The notes: a model not told the origin generated them from the letters alone. A stretch of DNA of 64,000 nt from Sphingobacterium alkalisoli (GCF_005049105.1 NZ_SUKA01000002.1:434001-498000); one strand, 5' to 3'; counted from the stretch's first letter, positions 40,174 to 50,666 are shown. Translations and numbers: made by a program.

Positions 40174-41550
40174 CTACCTCGGATTTTGTTCGATTTCTGG
40201 ATTAAGTACGATATACTTGCTTGCAATAGGAAAAACATATCTATTGCTATTGGGTTCCAATGTGTAGGTTTCTCCTTTGTACGTACGTGTCTGCGTGGTA
40301 ATAAAGCCTGCTTCTCTTGCCAAGCGTTTTTGGTCGAACCAACGAAGTCCTTTGGCCATAAGCTCCTTCCGACGCTCCGCAATAACTTGATGCAGAATTT
40401 CGGTGGGATCGCTTGACGACAATTCGGTAAAGTCTTCAGGCCGGAAGCGCGTGCGGCGTAGATCATCAAGTACCGTAATGGCTTCGGCAGATCGGTTAGC
40501 ACTACGTGCTAGGGCTTCGGCTTTGATCAGCATCATTTCTGGAACGTTTGGTCCGTTGGTAACTTTTCCATTCTGACTGATAATACGGTGTTTCCAATAA
40601 CCCTTCCCGGCAAATGCATTCCACGTGCCGAAGGCTGACCCCTCTGCAGTAAATAGTTCATTACGCAAATCGCCTTCTTCAAACAAAGCTAATAGTTCAG
40701 GATTAAGGGCTAGTGTAGGGTAACTGTTGCCCGGTGTCTTGATAAATATTTCCTCAGGATCATTTAGGGTTGCCGGATACGTGTTGGGTGCTGCAATGTA
40801 CTGATTAAGGTTAACGAGTCCACTTTGAATGCCTAGTGTTTCTTCCGCATACTGTAAGGCCATGTCGTAATTCCGCATCTGTAGGTATACCCGGGCTAAT
40901 ATGGCTTTGGCAGCAACCTGGGAAGCTAAAATATTAACATTCGCTTTTACAGATAAATCGGGCATAGCACTGGTGAGGTCGCTGATGATTTGTTCATAGA
41001 TCGCCTGCACCGACTTTCTATCAAGACGGGCATATAGATCTGGGGTGGTCAATAGCGGTACACCTAGGTCGCTAGCAGCTGTGTTCGGATCATACTGTTT
41101 CGCATAGATATTGACGAGGTAGAAATAGTTAAGGGCACGATGTACTTTTGCTTGTGCCAGAATGTTTTTCTTTTGGCTTTCAGTACCATTTTGGCTATCG
41201 GTTACCTCTGCTGCTATCAAATTGAATTTATAAATCTGGTTGTACAGCTTTGACCAGTCCGTATCCTCGGCATTGTCTCCAACGATATCGCTACGCCAGG
41301 TATAGGCATTCGCATCTGCTACGAACAGCCGGTTTAGGTAGGTTTCATCTGCAGAGTAGATATCGTCGCTCGCTAAAATAGGGTAATAAAAGGATTGCTC
41401 CACTTGTAAGCTGGTGTTGAGTATACTTTGGTAGTCGTCGGTATATTTTAGTTCACGTTGTCCGACAAGGTCGATCTCTACATAATCTCTACAACTTGCA
41501 GTAGCGAGGACAAGAACAACAAAACTTAGGGTTCTTAAGGTTTTTTTCAT
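40174..41550 (-). CDS. SusD/RagB-type surface lipoprotein
   Basis: 458-residue SusD-family lipoprotein with lipobox ATASC (residue 20). Typical helices (VHRALNYFYLVNIYAKQYDP, about 128-147; ILARVYLQMRNYDMALQYAE) and the C-terminal EVIAERRKELMAKGLRWFDQ-like signature (about 400-420, here preceded by LHQ). It follows the SusC gene by 12 bases and pairs with it. No glycan enzyme is encoded in this operon, so the ligand may be a peptide, siderophore-like or small molecule rather than a polysaccharide. Confidence 0.9.
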   Translation of the reverse strand: MKKTLRTLSFVVLVLATASCRDYVEIDLVGQRELKYTDDYQSILNTSLQVEQSFYYPILASDDIYSADETYLNRLFVADANAYTWRSDIVGDNAEDTDWSKLYNQIYKFNLIAAEVTDSQNGTESQKKNILAQAKVHRALNYFYLVNIYAKQYDPNTAASDLGVPLLTTPDLYARLDRKSVQAIYEQIISDLTSAMPDLSVKANVNILASQVAAKAILARVYLQMRNYDMALQYAEETLGIQSGLVNLNQYIAAPNTYPATLNDPEEIFIKTPGNSYPTLALNPELLALFEEGDLRNELFTAEGSAFGTWNAFAGKGYWKHRIISQNGKVTNGPNVPEMMLIKAEALARSANRSAEAITVLDDLRRTRFRPEDFTELSSSDPTEILHQVIAERRKELMAKGLRWFDQKRLAREAGFITTQTRTYKGETYTLEPNSNRYVFPIASKYIVLNPEIEQNPR

Positions 41551-41562
41551 GATTTTGACAAA

Positions 41563-44500
41563 TTAAAATCCAACATTGAGACGGAATAAATAGCTCGCTA
41601 CGGGCGGCATGCTCTGATACTGCCCATCAAACATATACTCGGGATCGATATCCAGATCGGATTTTTTCCATAATATACCCAGGTTAGCGGCGGTCACGCC
41701 AATAGACATCGACTTGATTACTCTATTCTGGTTAAGGAGCTGCGCTGGGAAATCGTAATTCAAAGAAAGCTGCTGTAACCGGATGTGACTCGCATCGATG
41801 ACATTGATGTCTGCATACGCAAATCGGTCGATACTATTGAAATTGGTGTTGACAACACCCGGTATATTGGTTGTGGCTTCGTCACCGGGCTGACGCCACC
41901 GGTCTACGAGCGCTTTGCTGTTGGAAAGGAAACCACTGAATCCTGCTGTATTATTGGGGTACTGTGAAGAATTAACTTCTCTCCAGCGCACTTTGTGTCC
42001 AAAATTAGCTGTAACACGTGCGGTAAAAGTGAAATTTTTGTATGAAAGATTGTTGCTCCATCCACCAAAATACGGAGCGGTTAAACGTCCCATATAACGT
42101 AAGTCTTCGGGCGTGAAATTAAATGTCGAACCATCCGCATCGATGATATTACCATTCAAGTCTTGAATTTGCGAGCGTCCTTTGTCGTCGAGCCCGGCCC
42201 ACCTGTACGCAAACATCTGGTCTATGGGGTAGCCTTCAATGGCAGACGATGCTGTACTTGGCGTATTCGACGTATTTGGAAAGCGGTTATCGGTCACTTC
42301 GTTGGTAGTGTATGCAAAATTGATGCTGCTGTGCCATTTCCACTGATTATTGCGTACGACATCTCCCTGTACTTGTACGTCGATACCGCTACTCTTCATA
42401 TTGGACGTATTAAAGCTAAGCGACGACCAGCCGTAGGTGGAATTGTAAGGGACATTGGCAACAATGCCATAGGAACGTTTGCTATATACATCTACACTGG
42501 CACCGAACCGGCTCTTGAATAGGGAAAAGTCGAGTCCGGTATTGAATGACCGGGTGGTTTCCCAGCCTAACATCTGATTTGCAGGTACGGTGAAGTATCC
42601 ATTTGGAAGTTGTGTATATGGATCGGGGGTAGCGGATTGATAAATCGTGAACGATGTACCCTGTGTCGGTACCGAGCCACCTGTTCCGATACTGGAGCGG
42701 ATAGACAATTGATCCAGCCAGGTCAGATCAGACATAAAAGCTTCTTGATGGATATCCCAGCGTATACCCGTCGACCAGAAAGGCTTGGCCCGCTTAGCCC
42801 GATCGACCCCAATGAGGGTTGCATCATCAAAACGTACACTTCCGGTAAGGTAATACCGGTTCATTAAGGTGTAACCTCCATTGGCATAATAGCTTAGAAA
42901 GCGCTGACGCGAGATATTAATAGGTGCGTCTTGTATATTGAAGCGCTGGTTGTACCCGTATATCGTAAGGTATTCGCCAATTGGATTGAGCGCTACGGAT
43001 TGATACGTATCCTTGTCAAAGCCATAGCGGGTCTGCAAATAGCCCATTCCTTCCATGTGACGGATTTCACTACCGGCAAATAAATCGAGATGATGGATTT
43101 CGTTAAATGTTTTTGCGGCATCCAACTGAAAACGTATCGAGTACTCGTCTGATTTGTTGTTGGAAGTTACAAATTTGCCACCCATCGGAACGCCGTAAAC
43201 GAGCTTTCCATCTTTTATAGTGGTTCCGGTGTTGATCAGGCTCCGCATTTCATGACTTTCTTTATCGCGTAGGCTTTCCATGTTGCGTAATCCACGTTGA
43301 TAAGAGCCAGAAAGTGATGCATTAAGCCAAGAAAGTGCTTTGTAGTTTAAACTACCGGTGATACGTGTTAGGTTATTATCGTACTGGTCGTTATTGTACT
43401 GCAGCTCCTCAATGTGATTGTAGGTCCAGGGTAGGTAGCCCTGGCTTTCGAAACGCTCTTGTGTAACTGCCGGCGTAAACATGTAGTAACGTGCTTTGCT
43501 ATCGCCGTTGGCATCGAATAGCATATCGTAGGGTCTCAATCCGTAAGTGCCTGGCTTGATGGCGTTTATAGCAGCATCATTGACGGTGCTTTTTTGGATG
43601 GTCTGGTTTAATCCAAGTGATACCTTTAGCTTGTTATTGAAATATGCATTGTTGATATTGAACGTAAGCGAAGTATTGCTTGCACTGTTCTCTTTATAAA
43701 TAGGGCGGTCTTTGGCATGCACGACAGAGGCGTAATATTGTGCGCCTCCAACCGAACCGTTGAAGGACAGGTTGTATTGCTGTGTCTGAGCATGTTGTAA
43801 AAGGTTATCCCGGATTTGATTTCGGTTGTTTCGTGTGCCCATCTCTGTCAATACAGCATCACGCTCTGCCATGCTTATTTCGCCGCGTTCGGCTTGAAAC
43901 ATGGTGTTCAGGGCGTCGGTAAGGTTACCATAGCGCCAGCCTGTAGCTGGATCGGGATAGAACTTGTTGTCGTAAAGTTCTTTCTCAAATTCAATATATT
44001 CTGCGGCATTCATGGTGCGCAGATTGTTCAGATTGGGTGGGGCCGTGGTGCCGAAGGTGGATGAAAAATTGATTGTATTCCTTCCGCCTCGCCCCGCCTT
44101 CGTTTCGATAACGATGACTCCATTGGCTGCTCTGGATCCCCAGATAGAGGCTGCAGCAGCATCTTTCAATACGGTGATACTGGCGATATCATCCGGATTG
44201 AAATTATTTAAAATGCTGGCACTGCTATTGGTTGCGTATAAGCGACCCGCTCCGGTGGGGTTGGCACTGAGTTGCTGTTCCATTGCGGGAAAGCCGTCAA
44301 TGATAATCAGGGGACTGCTGTAACTACGTTGATCATAAGAGCCAGAAGAAAAATTGTTTGGCGAGCGTACCATCAGTCTATTGTCCTTCATGTTAAACTG
44401 TACACCCGATATCTGCCCTTCAAGGCGCTGCATTAAGCTCAAAGCCGGACTTTCTTGGATTTTCTTTGCGTCGATGACGATCATCGACCCCGTTGCTTTG

Positions 44501-45201
44501 CTTGGATCTAATTTCTGGTATCCAGTATTGGCAAGCACCGTGATTTCATGGAGTGATGCGATTTGTTGCTTGAGTATAAAAAGTGGCCCCAGATTTTTGG
44601 CGTCGGTAGCACTAAGGTCGATTTGACGAACTTCGTAACCTACATAGCTAATTTCTAAAATGGCTCTGGATGGTACATTATCTAATGTAAATACACCTTT
44701 GTCGTCCGTTCTCGTTTCGAGGGTTGTGTTTTTTATTCTTACGGATGCACCCGCGAGCGGGATTTGCCGGGAGTCAGTAACTACACCGGTAATGGTCCTT
44801 TCTTGCTGGGTGTCGGTAACAATGATAGTCTTGTTTTGAATGACGAACCCCAAAGGTTGTCCTTGAAAACAAAGCTGCAACATAGTAGACAGCTCCATAT
44901 CCGAAAGACGGAAGGTAACCGGAGTGAATTTTTTGTTGTGCTCGGGACGGATAACGTAGTCATACCCGCTTTGTGCCCTGACCTGCTGCAATACTTCTTC
45001 GAGTGTAGCAGCTTTTACATGTAAATTGATTTTATTTTGGCCATGCAGCGCTGTTGCTGTTTGTAAAAACAAAACCAAAAACAAAATGCAGAAAAGGTGA
45101 AACCGCATAAGCAATTTAAAAAATAATGTTGAAAAGACAGTGGTTTCTGAGGTTGATTGAAACGTGTTTTGCTTTTCATTAACTGAAAAATATTGATACA
45201 T
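41563..45201 (-). CDS. SusC-type TonB-dependent transducer with STN domain
   Basis: 1212 residues from the ATG at 45201 (alternatives at 45234 and 45108). The signal segment (HLFCILFLVLFLQTATA) is followed by an STN/secretin-like domain (about 55-125, VKAATLEEVLQQVRAQSGY), a carboxypeptidase-D-like domain (ITGVVTDSRQIPLAGASVRI), plug (PLIIIDGFPA, GSRAANGVIVIETKAGRGG) and barrel. The usual VVVVGYG is replaced by ITVLANTGYQKLD. STN domains contact FecR-type anti-sigma factors, and a FecR and an ECF sigma gene lie directly upstream, so ligand binding is probably signalled to the sigma factor. Confidence 0.9.
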   Translation of the reverse strand: MYQYFSVNEKQNTFQSTSETTVFSTLFFKLLMRFHLFCILFLVLFLQTATALHGQNKINLHVKAATLEEVLQQVRAQSGYDYVIRPEHNKKFTPVTFRLSDMELSTMLQLCFQGQPLGFVIQNKTIIVTDTQQERTITGVVTDSRQIPLAGASVRIKNTTLETRTDDKGVFTLDNVPSRAILEISYVGYEVRQIDLSATDAKNLGPLFILKQQIASLHEITVLANTGYQKLDPSKATGSMIVIDAKKIQESPALSLMQRLEGQISGVQFNMKDNRLMVRSPNNFSSGSYDQRSYSSPLIIIDGFPAMEQQLSANPTGAGRLYATNSSASILNNFNPDDIASITVLKDAAAASIWGSRAANGVIVIETKAGRGGRNTINFSSTFGTTAPPNLNNLRTMNAAEYIEFEKELYDNKFYPDPATGWRYGNLTDALNTMFQAERGEISMAERDAVLTEMGTRNNRNQIRDNLLQHAQTQQYNLSFNGSVGGAQYYASVVHAKDRPIYKENSASNTSLTFNINNAYFNNKLKVSLGLNQTIQKSTVNDAAINAIKPGTYGLRPYDMLFDANGDSKARYYMFTPAVTQERFESQGYLPWTYNHIEELQYNNDQYDNNLTRITGSLNYKALSWLNASLSGSYQRGLRNMESLRDKESHEMRSLINTGTTIKDGKLVYGVPMGGKFVTSNNKSDEYSIRFQLDAAKTFNEIHHLDLFAGSEIRHMEGMGYLQTRYGFDKDTYQSVALNPIGEYLTIYGYNQRFNIQDAPINISRQRFLSYYANGGYTLMNRYYLTGSVRFDDATLIGVDRAKRAKPFWSTGIRWDIHQEAFMSDLTWLDQLSIRSSIGTGGSVPTQGTSFTIYQSATPDPYTQLPNGYFTVPANQMLGWETTRSFNTGLDFSLFKSRFGASVDVYSKRSYGIVANVPYNSTYGWSSLSFNTSNMKSSGIDVQVQGDVVRNNQWKWHSSINFAYTTNEVTDNRFPNTSNTPSTASSAIEGYPIDQMFAYRWAGLDDKGRSQIQDLNGNIIDADGSTFNFTPEDLRYMGRLTAPYFGGWSNNLSYKNFTFTARVTANFGHKVRWREVNSSQYPNNTAGFSGFLSNSKALVDRWRQPGDEATTNIPGVVNTNFNSIDRFAYADINVIDASHIRLQQLSLNYDFPAQLLNQNRVIKSMSIGVTAANLGILWKKSDLDIDPEYMFDGQYQSMPPVASYLFRLNVGF

Positions 45202-45358
45202 TTGTTTACCGATTTTTGGACATAAGCATCCCATCTAACGAAGAGGTATGTCATGTTATTCATAATTTGTCGTAACTACTGATCGTGATTCCGGAAATTG
45301 GCGCTAGGGGCGTGGCTGCGCTCCTAGTTTTTCCCGAAAACACTTATTTATATTGTGT

Positions 45359-46588
45359 TTAAGGTATTACCATCACCCTCCTTTCGTTTCCTTTTTGTTG
45401 AATATCGAATCTAAGTCCGGTGGTTGTTTCCAGTATTTCGAGGACTTCCTTAAGTGTTTTGGTACGCGAAATTGTACTGATATACTGCTGTTGGCCGGTT
45501 TCACCTAAATATTGTATCTCCACATTATACCAGCGTGAGATCTGACGCATGATGTCTTGTATGGTAGCTGCTTCGAAATAGAAATCGCCATTCTTCCAGG
45601 AAAGCTCCTTATGTAATGCTATTTCTTCCACAACCAATTCGTTGAGGTGATTGGTAGCGCGCTGTCCGGGTTTTAAGACTAACGGGCTCGATGTACGGGG
45701 TGTTGTAAGGGAAATAGCACCCTCTTCGAGTGTAATGCTACTGGTGTTCTCTTCTTTATAGGCCTTAACATTAAACTTGGTGCCCAATACTTGTATGCTG
45801 GATGGACCGGCGTGCACAATAAATTCCTGCTTTAAGGCTATATCGCCGTCGGTTACCGATTTTTTACTCACCTCAAAGTAGGCTTCGCCTTCGAGATATA
45901 CTTCGCGTTTCTTCCCGCTAAATTGTATCGGAAATACGAGTTTGCTGTCTGCATTCAGGGATACTTTAGTTCCGTCCGCAAGTATGATCGTATAAACGCT
46001 TCCCTTGGGTACGATAAGTGTATTGGTTAATACCTGGATCGAGCCGGTTTCGCTTTGTTTCGGCTGATAAACGATTTGATCACTGCGGCTTAAATCTATG
46101 CCAACAGCATGATCTGTACGGCTATTTCTGGACATATTTTTGTTGATATGCACCTTCTCTCCGTTGGACAACACTAAAATGGCCTGGCTTTGTGCTGGGG
46201 CAACGTCTACTTTAGCGTATTTGACCGAATGTGCCTGATCAATGTCGACAGGTTCGTAGACGGTATCGGAATGTGTGACGGATGTCGGCTGATTAGCCGA
46301 TGACCAGTATAGGTAGGTTGATGCGCCAAGGATCAAAACAGCTGCGGCTGCAGACACCCATTTTTTCCAACTCGTGGTAGGACGTTCTTCTTGTATGTGG
46401 GCCTCCAAATGATTCCATACGGTTGCCAAATCGTGTTCTAGTTGTTGTTGTGGAATATCGTGTACGGATGAGCTACGCTTGTGGGTGATATACCAGGAAT
46501 CGATAAAGGCCTCTTCTTCCTCGGTACACTGTCCTGCGGCATATCGTTTCAGTAAATAGCTATCTATACGATGATTCGGTTCTTCCAC
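45359..46588 (-). CDS. FecR-family anti-sigma factor
   Basis: 409-residue membrane anti-sigma factor. Cytoplasmic N-terminal part (RYAAGQCTEEEEAFIDSWY) binds the sigma factor, one helix (VSAAAAVLILGASTYLYW, about 92-109) crosses the membrane, and the periplasmic FecR domain (about 190-290: VPKGSVYTIILADGTKVSLN, REVYLEGEAYFEV) plus a C-terminal DUF4974/STN-like part (WKNGDFYFEAATIQDIMRQI) meets the receptor's STN domain. It lies between the sigma gene (113 bases) and the SusC gene. Confidence 0.9.
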   Translation of the reverse strand: MEEPNHRIDSYLLKRYAAGQCTEEEEAFIDSWYITHKRSSSVHDIPQQQLEHDLATVWNHLEAHIQEERPTTSWKKWVSAAAAVLILGASTYLYWSSANQPTSVTHSDTVYEPVDIDQAHSVKYAKVDVAPAQSQAILVLSNGEKVHINKNMSRNSRTDHAVGIDLSRSDQIVYQPKQSETGSIQVLTNTLIVPKGSVYTIILADGTKVSLNADSKLVFPIQFSGKKREVYLEGEAYFEVSKKSVTDGDIALKQEFIVHAGPSSIQVLGTKFNVKAYKEENTSSITLEEGAISLTTPRTSSPLVLKPGQRATNHLNELVVEEIALHKELSWKNGDFYFEAATIQDIMRQISRWYNVEIQYLGETGQQQYISTISRTKTLKEVLEILETTTGLRFDIQQKGNERRVMVIP

Positions 46589-46701
46589 GTTGTTTTCATT
46601 GTGTTGTTCTAATGGGTAAGACAGTTACCTCGTGTCTTAGTCCCATAAAAAATGTGCTTTTTTAAAAGAAAAATTAAAAAATTCATTTCGTATCTTGAAA
46701 A

Positions 46702-47292
46702 CTAGGACTCATTGGGTATTATTGCAAGAATAAATAGCAATAGAGGCAGTTTTGATCGCAAGAGCTTTAATGCATTTGTAATCTGATTCTTCACTGTTTT
46801 TTCCGTAATGCCTAATTTTTCGGCGATTTGTTTATGCGTGAGGTGTTGAGATCGGCTTAGCTCAAAAACCTCCCTCATTTTTTTGGGGAGTTGGCTAATT
46901 TCATAATCAATTATTTCCTGAAGCTGCTTCTCGCGAATATGATGGTCGGTGTCGGCAATATAATTTTTGGAATAATGGGAAATGTTTGCAAGGTAGTTGT
47001 CTACCACTTTACTGTGTGCAATATGATTAATGATCGCGTTTTTAACCGTTTGATAGAGGTAGGAGGAGAGCTTGACTTGATCGGGAAGCTGGGTTCTCAA
47101 ATCCCAAATTTTAACAAATACTTTCTGAAGGATATCTTTGATTTCTTCGCGATCGTGGACAAATCCATACGCGTGGGCATAGAGTGGTGCACTGTACCGT
47201 TGATAAATTACAGCAAAGGCCTTTTCGTCATGTTGTCGAATAAGGTCAACTAATATTTCGTCAGATAATATGCTGTAATCGCTGTAACGCAT
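46702..47292 (-). CDS. ECF RNA polymerase sigma factor (FecI/RagA-type)
   Basis: 196-residue ECF sigma factor: region 2 (about 12-80, DEKAFAVIYQRYSAPLYAHA, DILQKVFVKIWDLR) and region 4 (about 125-180, MREVFELSRSQHLTHKQIAE, GITEKTVKNQI). The last 15 residues are hydrophobic (LPLLLFILAIIPNES), as in the second sigma factor of this window. It would activate the FecR-SusC-SusD genes when the receptor is occupied. A candidate promoter with TATATTTG lies 80 bases upstream. Confidence 0.9.
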   Translation of the reverse strand: MRYSDYSILSDEILVDLIRQHDEKAFAVIYQRYSAPLYAHAYGFVHDREEIKDILQKVFVKIWDLRTQLPDQVKLSSYLYQTVKNAIINHIAHSKVVDNYLANISHYSKNYIADTDHHIREKQLQEIIDYEISQLPKKMREVFELSRSQHLTHKQIAEKLGITEKTVKNQITNALKLLRSKLPLLLFILAIIPNES

Positions 47293-47640
47293 GCTGTTTA
47301 TTATTCATAATCCTGGTGCCGTGGATTGCCATCTTGTCGGGATTTTAACTGATTCACTAAGATTTCTTCGACAAATATAAATTTTTTATAAAAAAGTAAC
47401 CTATATGTTGCTATGTTTTTACTTTTTATAGATGCTATGAGCGAAAAAACACCTCGTTCTATCACTACACCTGCAAATATTCGGATGCAATAGCCGTTAC
47501 TGCGTAGTAATAGGCGCGCTCAGGCATATTTTTTTAATTTTTATACCCACAAAAACCTTATGCTGCGTTAGCCGTTGATACCTTTACAGGCGGTAATGCC
47601 TGTAAGTTTCATTAATTGATAAAGTATAAATTGCTATCGC
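47293..47640. other. Divergent intergenic region with promoter element and inverted repeat
   Basis: 348 bases without a gene. On the minus strand TATATTTG (47379 to 47372) fits the -7 element for the sigma gene. On the + side an 8-bp inverted repeat TTACAGGC-6-GCCTGTAA (47584-47605) lies 35 bases before the dehydrogenase start and could be an operator or leader hairpin. Nothing else recognisable. Confidence 0.45.
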
Positions 47641-48648
47641 ATGAAAACGGAAAATAGTATGACACGAAGGAAAGCATTGAAAGGTCTGGGAGCGAGTATG
47701 GCGACTATTGCAGTCGGGAGTTCCCTAGCGGGTACCGCTGGCAAATATACCGGCTCTACGGATAATCCTATATTGGAAAACCCCCTTAATAAGCACCCGA
47801 AACCGCCTTATAAAAAACAGATTCAGCCTCATCCAGGTTTAGCATCAAAGATGGATCCAGTACCCGATCATGGTGAAAAATCATATAAAGGTAGCGGCCG
47901 ACTGAAAGGTCGTAAAGCGCTTATTACAGGGGGAGACTCTGGTATAGGCCGGGCGGCCGCCATAGCATATGCAAGGGAGGGTGCGGATGTAGCAATAAAT
48001 TACCTTCCCGCAGAGGAAGAAGATGCTAAGCAGGTGATCGCATTGATTCGTGATGCAGGGCGAAAAGCTGTGGCAATACCAGGCGATATTACCAGCGACG
48101 ATTTTTGCAAAAAGCTAGTTGAAGATGCTGTATCACAACTTGGTGGCTTGGATATACTGGTGAACAATGCTGGGTATCAGAAAAGCAATTTATCAATCAT
48201 GGACATCAGCGACGAAAGTTTTGATGCCACCATGAAAACGAATATTTATGCACCTTTCTGGATTACCAGAGCGGCACTGCCACATCTCCCACCGGGATCC
48301 TCCATTATTGCTACTACCTCTGTACAGGCGTATGATCCTTCGGAAAATCTTTTTGATTACGCACAAACGAAAGCGGCAAATGTAGCTTATGTAAAATCGC
48401 TAGCGAAGCAGCTTGGACCTAAAGGGATCCGCGTTAATGGTGTGTCGCCTGGTCCTGTATGGACCCCTCTTCAGGTATGTGGAGGGCAGGAGCAAGACAA
48501 GCTGATAGAGTTTGGTGGTGACACACCGCTGGGACGCGCTGGACAACCTGCTGAACTTGCTTCTATATTTGTACAGTTGGCCGATAACAGTGGCAGCTAT
48601 TCAACCGGACAAATCTATGGTGCAGCGGGCGGCGGAGGGCATCCTTAG
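47641..48648 (+). CDS. Short-chain dehydrogenase/reductase with Tat-like leader
   Basis: 335-residue SDR of the YghA/general-stress-39 group. Cofactor motif TGGDSGIGRAA (about residues 97-107), NNAG (about 178-181), catalytic Ser in TTSVQAYDP and YAQTKAA (YxxxK) are all present, as is PGPVWTPLQ. Unusually, the N-terminus reads TRRKALKGLGASMATIAVGS, a twin-arginine-like export leader, so it may work in the periplasm after folding with its cofactor. The next 45 residues are Pro/Lys/His-rich linker, typical for this SDR group. A strong terminator follows. Substrate unknown. Confidence 0.85.
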   Translation: MKTENSMTRRKALKGLGASMATIAVGSSLAGTAGKYTGSTDNPILENPLNKHPKPPYKKQIQPHPGLASKMDPVPDHGEKSYKGSGRLKGRKALITGGDSGIGRAAAIAYAREGADVAINYLPAEEEDAKQVIALIRDAGRKAVAIPGDITSDDFCKKLVEDAVSQLGGLDILVNNAGYQKSNLSIMDISDESFDATMKTNIYAPFWITRAALPHLPPGSSIIATTSVQAYDPSENLFDYAQTKAANVAYVKSLAKQLGPKGIRVNGVSPGPVWTPLQVCGGQEQDKLIEFGGDTPLGRAGQPAELASIFVQLADNSGSYSTGQIYGAAGGGGHP

Positions 48649-48707
48649 CTAATCCGAACATGCGGAGTTAACGGAGGTATATGTTTGGAGTTGACAACAG
48701 ATTACTG

Positions 48708-48738
48708 CAAAATCCCGAGTATATTTCTCGGGATTTTG
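48708..48738 (+). terminator. Rho-independent-like terminator after the SDR gene
   Basis: 12-bp perfect stem (CAAAATCCCGAG paired with CTCGGGATTTTG), seven-base loop, followed by ATCTTTAAT. It separates the + strand dehydrogenase from the convergent CstA gene and may act in both directions. Confidence 0.75.
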
Positions 48739-48821
48739 ATCTTTAATATGGACGATTTTGTTAATAAACCCCTGTCTTTGCGTTAATCCCTTCACGGTTG
48801 AAAGGAAGGAGATATTATGAA

Positions 48822-50666
48822 TTACCGTTCGACTAGTTCTTTTACCTCTTCCCCGTACATATCAATGTGTAGTGTTTTGGTTTTAAGCAGCCCGTACCAC
48901 TTGCGGAAAGCACCAATAAATACGATGAGCATGAGTAACATAGCAATAGCGGCTAAGGATGCCAATAGGTATTGCTGATTGGGTAAATACATGTCTTTCA
49001 CCTGGATGTAACCTGCCCAAAAGGTGATGAGAGCCATAAATACACCGGGAATGGCAGAAAATAACGCATATTTTCCGCGGTTCATCCGTATAAGCATCGT
49101 GGTACATACAATGAGACCGCAGGCGGCCAAAAGCTGATTGCTGATGCCAAAAAGTGGCCATATGCTACTTACATTGCCAGTGTAAACCAAATATCCCCAT
49201 GAGAAAGTGAATAAGGAGCTACTGATCAGTATGCCCGGGACCCAATTTTTGTTTTTAAATTGAGGGATAACGCCTGCAAGCATTTCTTGTAGAAAGAACC
49301 TTCCTACACGTGTGCCAGCATCTATGGCTGTCAAGATAAAGACAGCCTCAAACATAATGGCAAAATTGTACCAATAGGCCGTCAGCTCATCCATAAATGG
49401 TATATTGTCAAATATATGGGCCATACCTACAGCAAGGGATACTGCTCCACCTGTACGTCCATGAAGATCAATCCCAATCTTTTCTATAAAATGTTGGAGG
49501 TCTACTGTATGGAGATCTGGATGCGCCGCTAAGAAGTCCGCATAATTATGGATAGGTGTATTGATGGCAAAATAGTCTCCGGGCATCAGGGTGCAGGCGG
49601 CAATAAGTGCCATTAGCGCAACAAAACCTTCGACAAGCATCGCGCCGTAACCGACAAAAAGGATCTCTTTTTCATTGGCTAGCATTTTTGGTGTGGTGCC
49701 GGTAGCGATAACGGCATGGAATCCTGAAATGGCTCCACAGGCAATGACTATAAAGATAAAGGGTAGCACTGGACCTCCAATAACGGGACCTCCGCCATGG
49801 ATAAAGGAGGTTAGCGCAGGCATTTCCAATGTGGGATGCACAAATAGAATACCGACGGCCAGCATTAATATGGTGCCTATTTTCAGGTAAGTGGAAAGGT
49901 AATCTCGCGGTACCAACAGCAGCCAGATCGGTAATACAGAGGCTACAAATCCATAAACGGCAATAGCGATAGATATTGTATGCACATCCCAGTGGAATAG
50001 GTTGTTGATGTGTTCGTAGCCCATCAGATCATGCCCGGCAAAGATCCCGATCAACAATAGCACACCACCGAGAATACTGGCAAAGGTGATGCTGTTTTGC
50101 CGATATCGCATGATCAGTCCCATGATTATTGCAATGGGCATGGTGATAATGACGGTAAACAGTGACCAGGAGGCTTCATGCATGGCACTGATGCAGGCAA
50201 GCGATAATCCAGCCAGCGTAAGTATCAAGATAAAAAGCACGGCAACACCGGCGATGGTACCCGTTGCTGGGCCTATCTCTTTGGACGCAATCGAGGCCAA
50301 GCTTTCACCTTTGTGCCTAACGGAGGCAAACAGCACGACCATATCGTGTACTCCACCTCCAAGTACGCAACCGATCAAAATCCATATGGCGCCAGGTAGA
50401 TAACCGAACTGGGCAGCTAAAACAGGACCTACCAACGGTCCGGCTGCGGCTATGGCAGCAAAATGATGGCCAAACAGAACGTGCTTATTCGTTTTGACAT
50501 AATCGTGCCCATCGGCAAACTCCACCGCAGGTGTTGTGTTTTTGTCATTGAGGCGAAGAACTTTGCTGGCGATGAATATACCGTAGAATCGATAGGCTAT
50601 CGCAAATAGGAGTAGCGCAACAAAGACCAGCGTTAAGGCATTGATGCCATTAAGAAATTCCATCAT
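48822..50666 (-). CDS. cstA: Carbon starvation protein CstA (pyruvate/peptide transporter family)
   Basis: 614-residue protein with about 16 transmembrane helices. Family markers: HHFAAIAAAGPLVGPVLAAQFG (N-terminal, shortened here), GCVLGGGVHDM, GAISGFHAVIATGTTPKML and DAGTRVGRFFLQEML. CstA-family proteins in other bacteria take up pyruvate or peptides during carbon limitation. It is a single-gene unit, 93 bases from the GH3 gene that precedes it on the same strand. The similarity is strong along the whole length; the substrate in this organism is not known. Confidence 0.9.
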   Translation of the reverse strand: MMEFLNGINALTLVFVALLLFAIAYRFYGIFIASKVLRLNDKNTTPAVEFADGHDYVKTNKHVLFGHHFAAIAAAGPLVGPVLAAQFGYLPGAIWILIGCVLGGGVHDMVVLFASVRHKGESLASIASKEIGPATGTIAGVAVLFILILTLAGLSLACISAMHEASWSLFTVIITMPIAIIMGLIMRYRQNSITFASILGGVLLLIGIFAGHDLMGYEHINNLFHWDVHTISIAIAVYGFVASVLPIWLLLVPRDYLSTYLKIGTILMLAVGILFVHPTLEMPALTSFIHGGGPVIGGPVLPFIFIVIACGAISGFHAVIATGTTPKMLANEKEILFVGYGAMLVEGFVALMALIAACTLMPGDYFAINTPIHNYADFLAAHPDLHTVDLQHFIEKIGIDLHGRTGGAVSLAVGMAHIFDNIPFMDELTAYWYNFAIMFEAVFILTAIDAGTRVGRFFLQEMLAGVIPQFKNKNWVPGILISSSLFTFSWGYLVYTGNVSSIWPLFGISNQLLAACGLIVCTTMLIRMNRGKYALFSAIPGVFMALITFWAGYIQVKDMYLPNQQYLLASLAAIAMLLMLIVFIGAFRKWYGLLKTKTLHIDMYGEEVKELVER

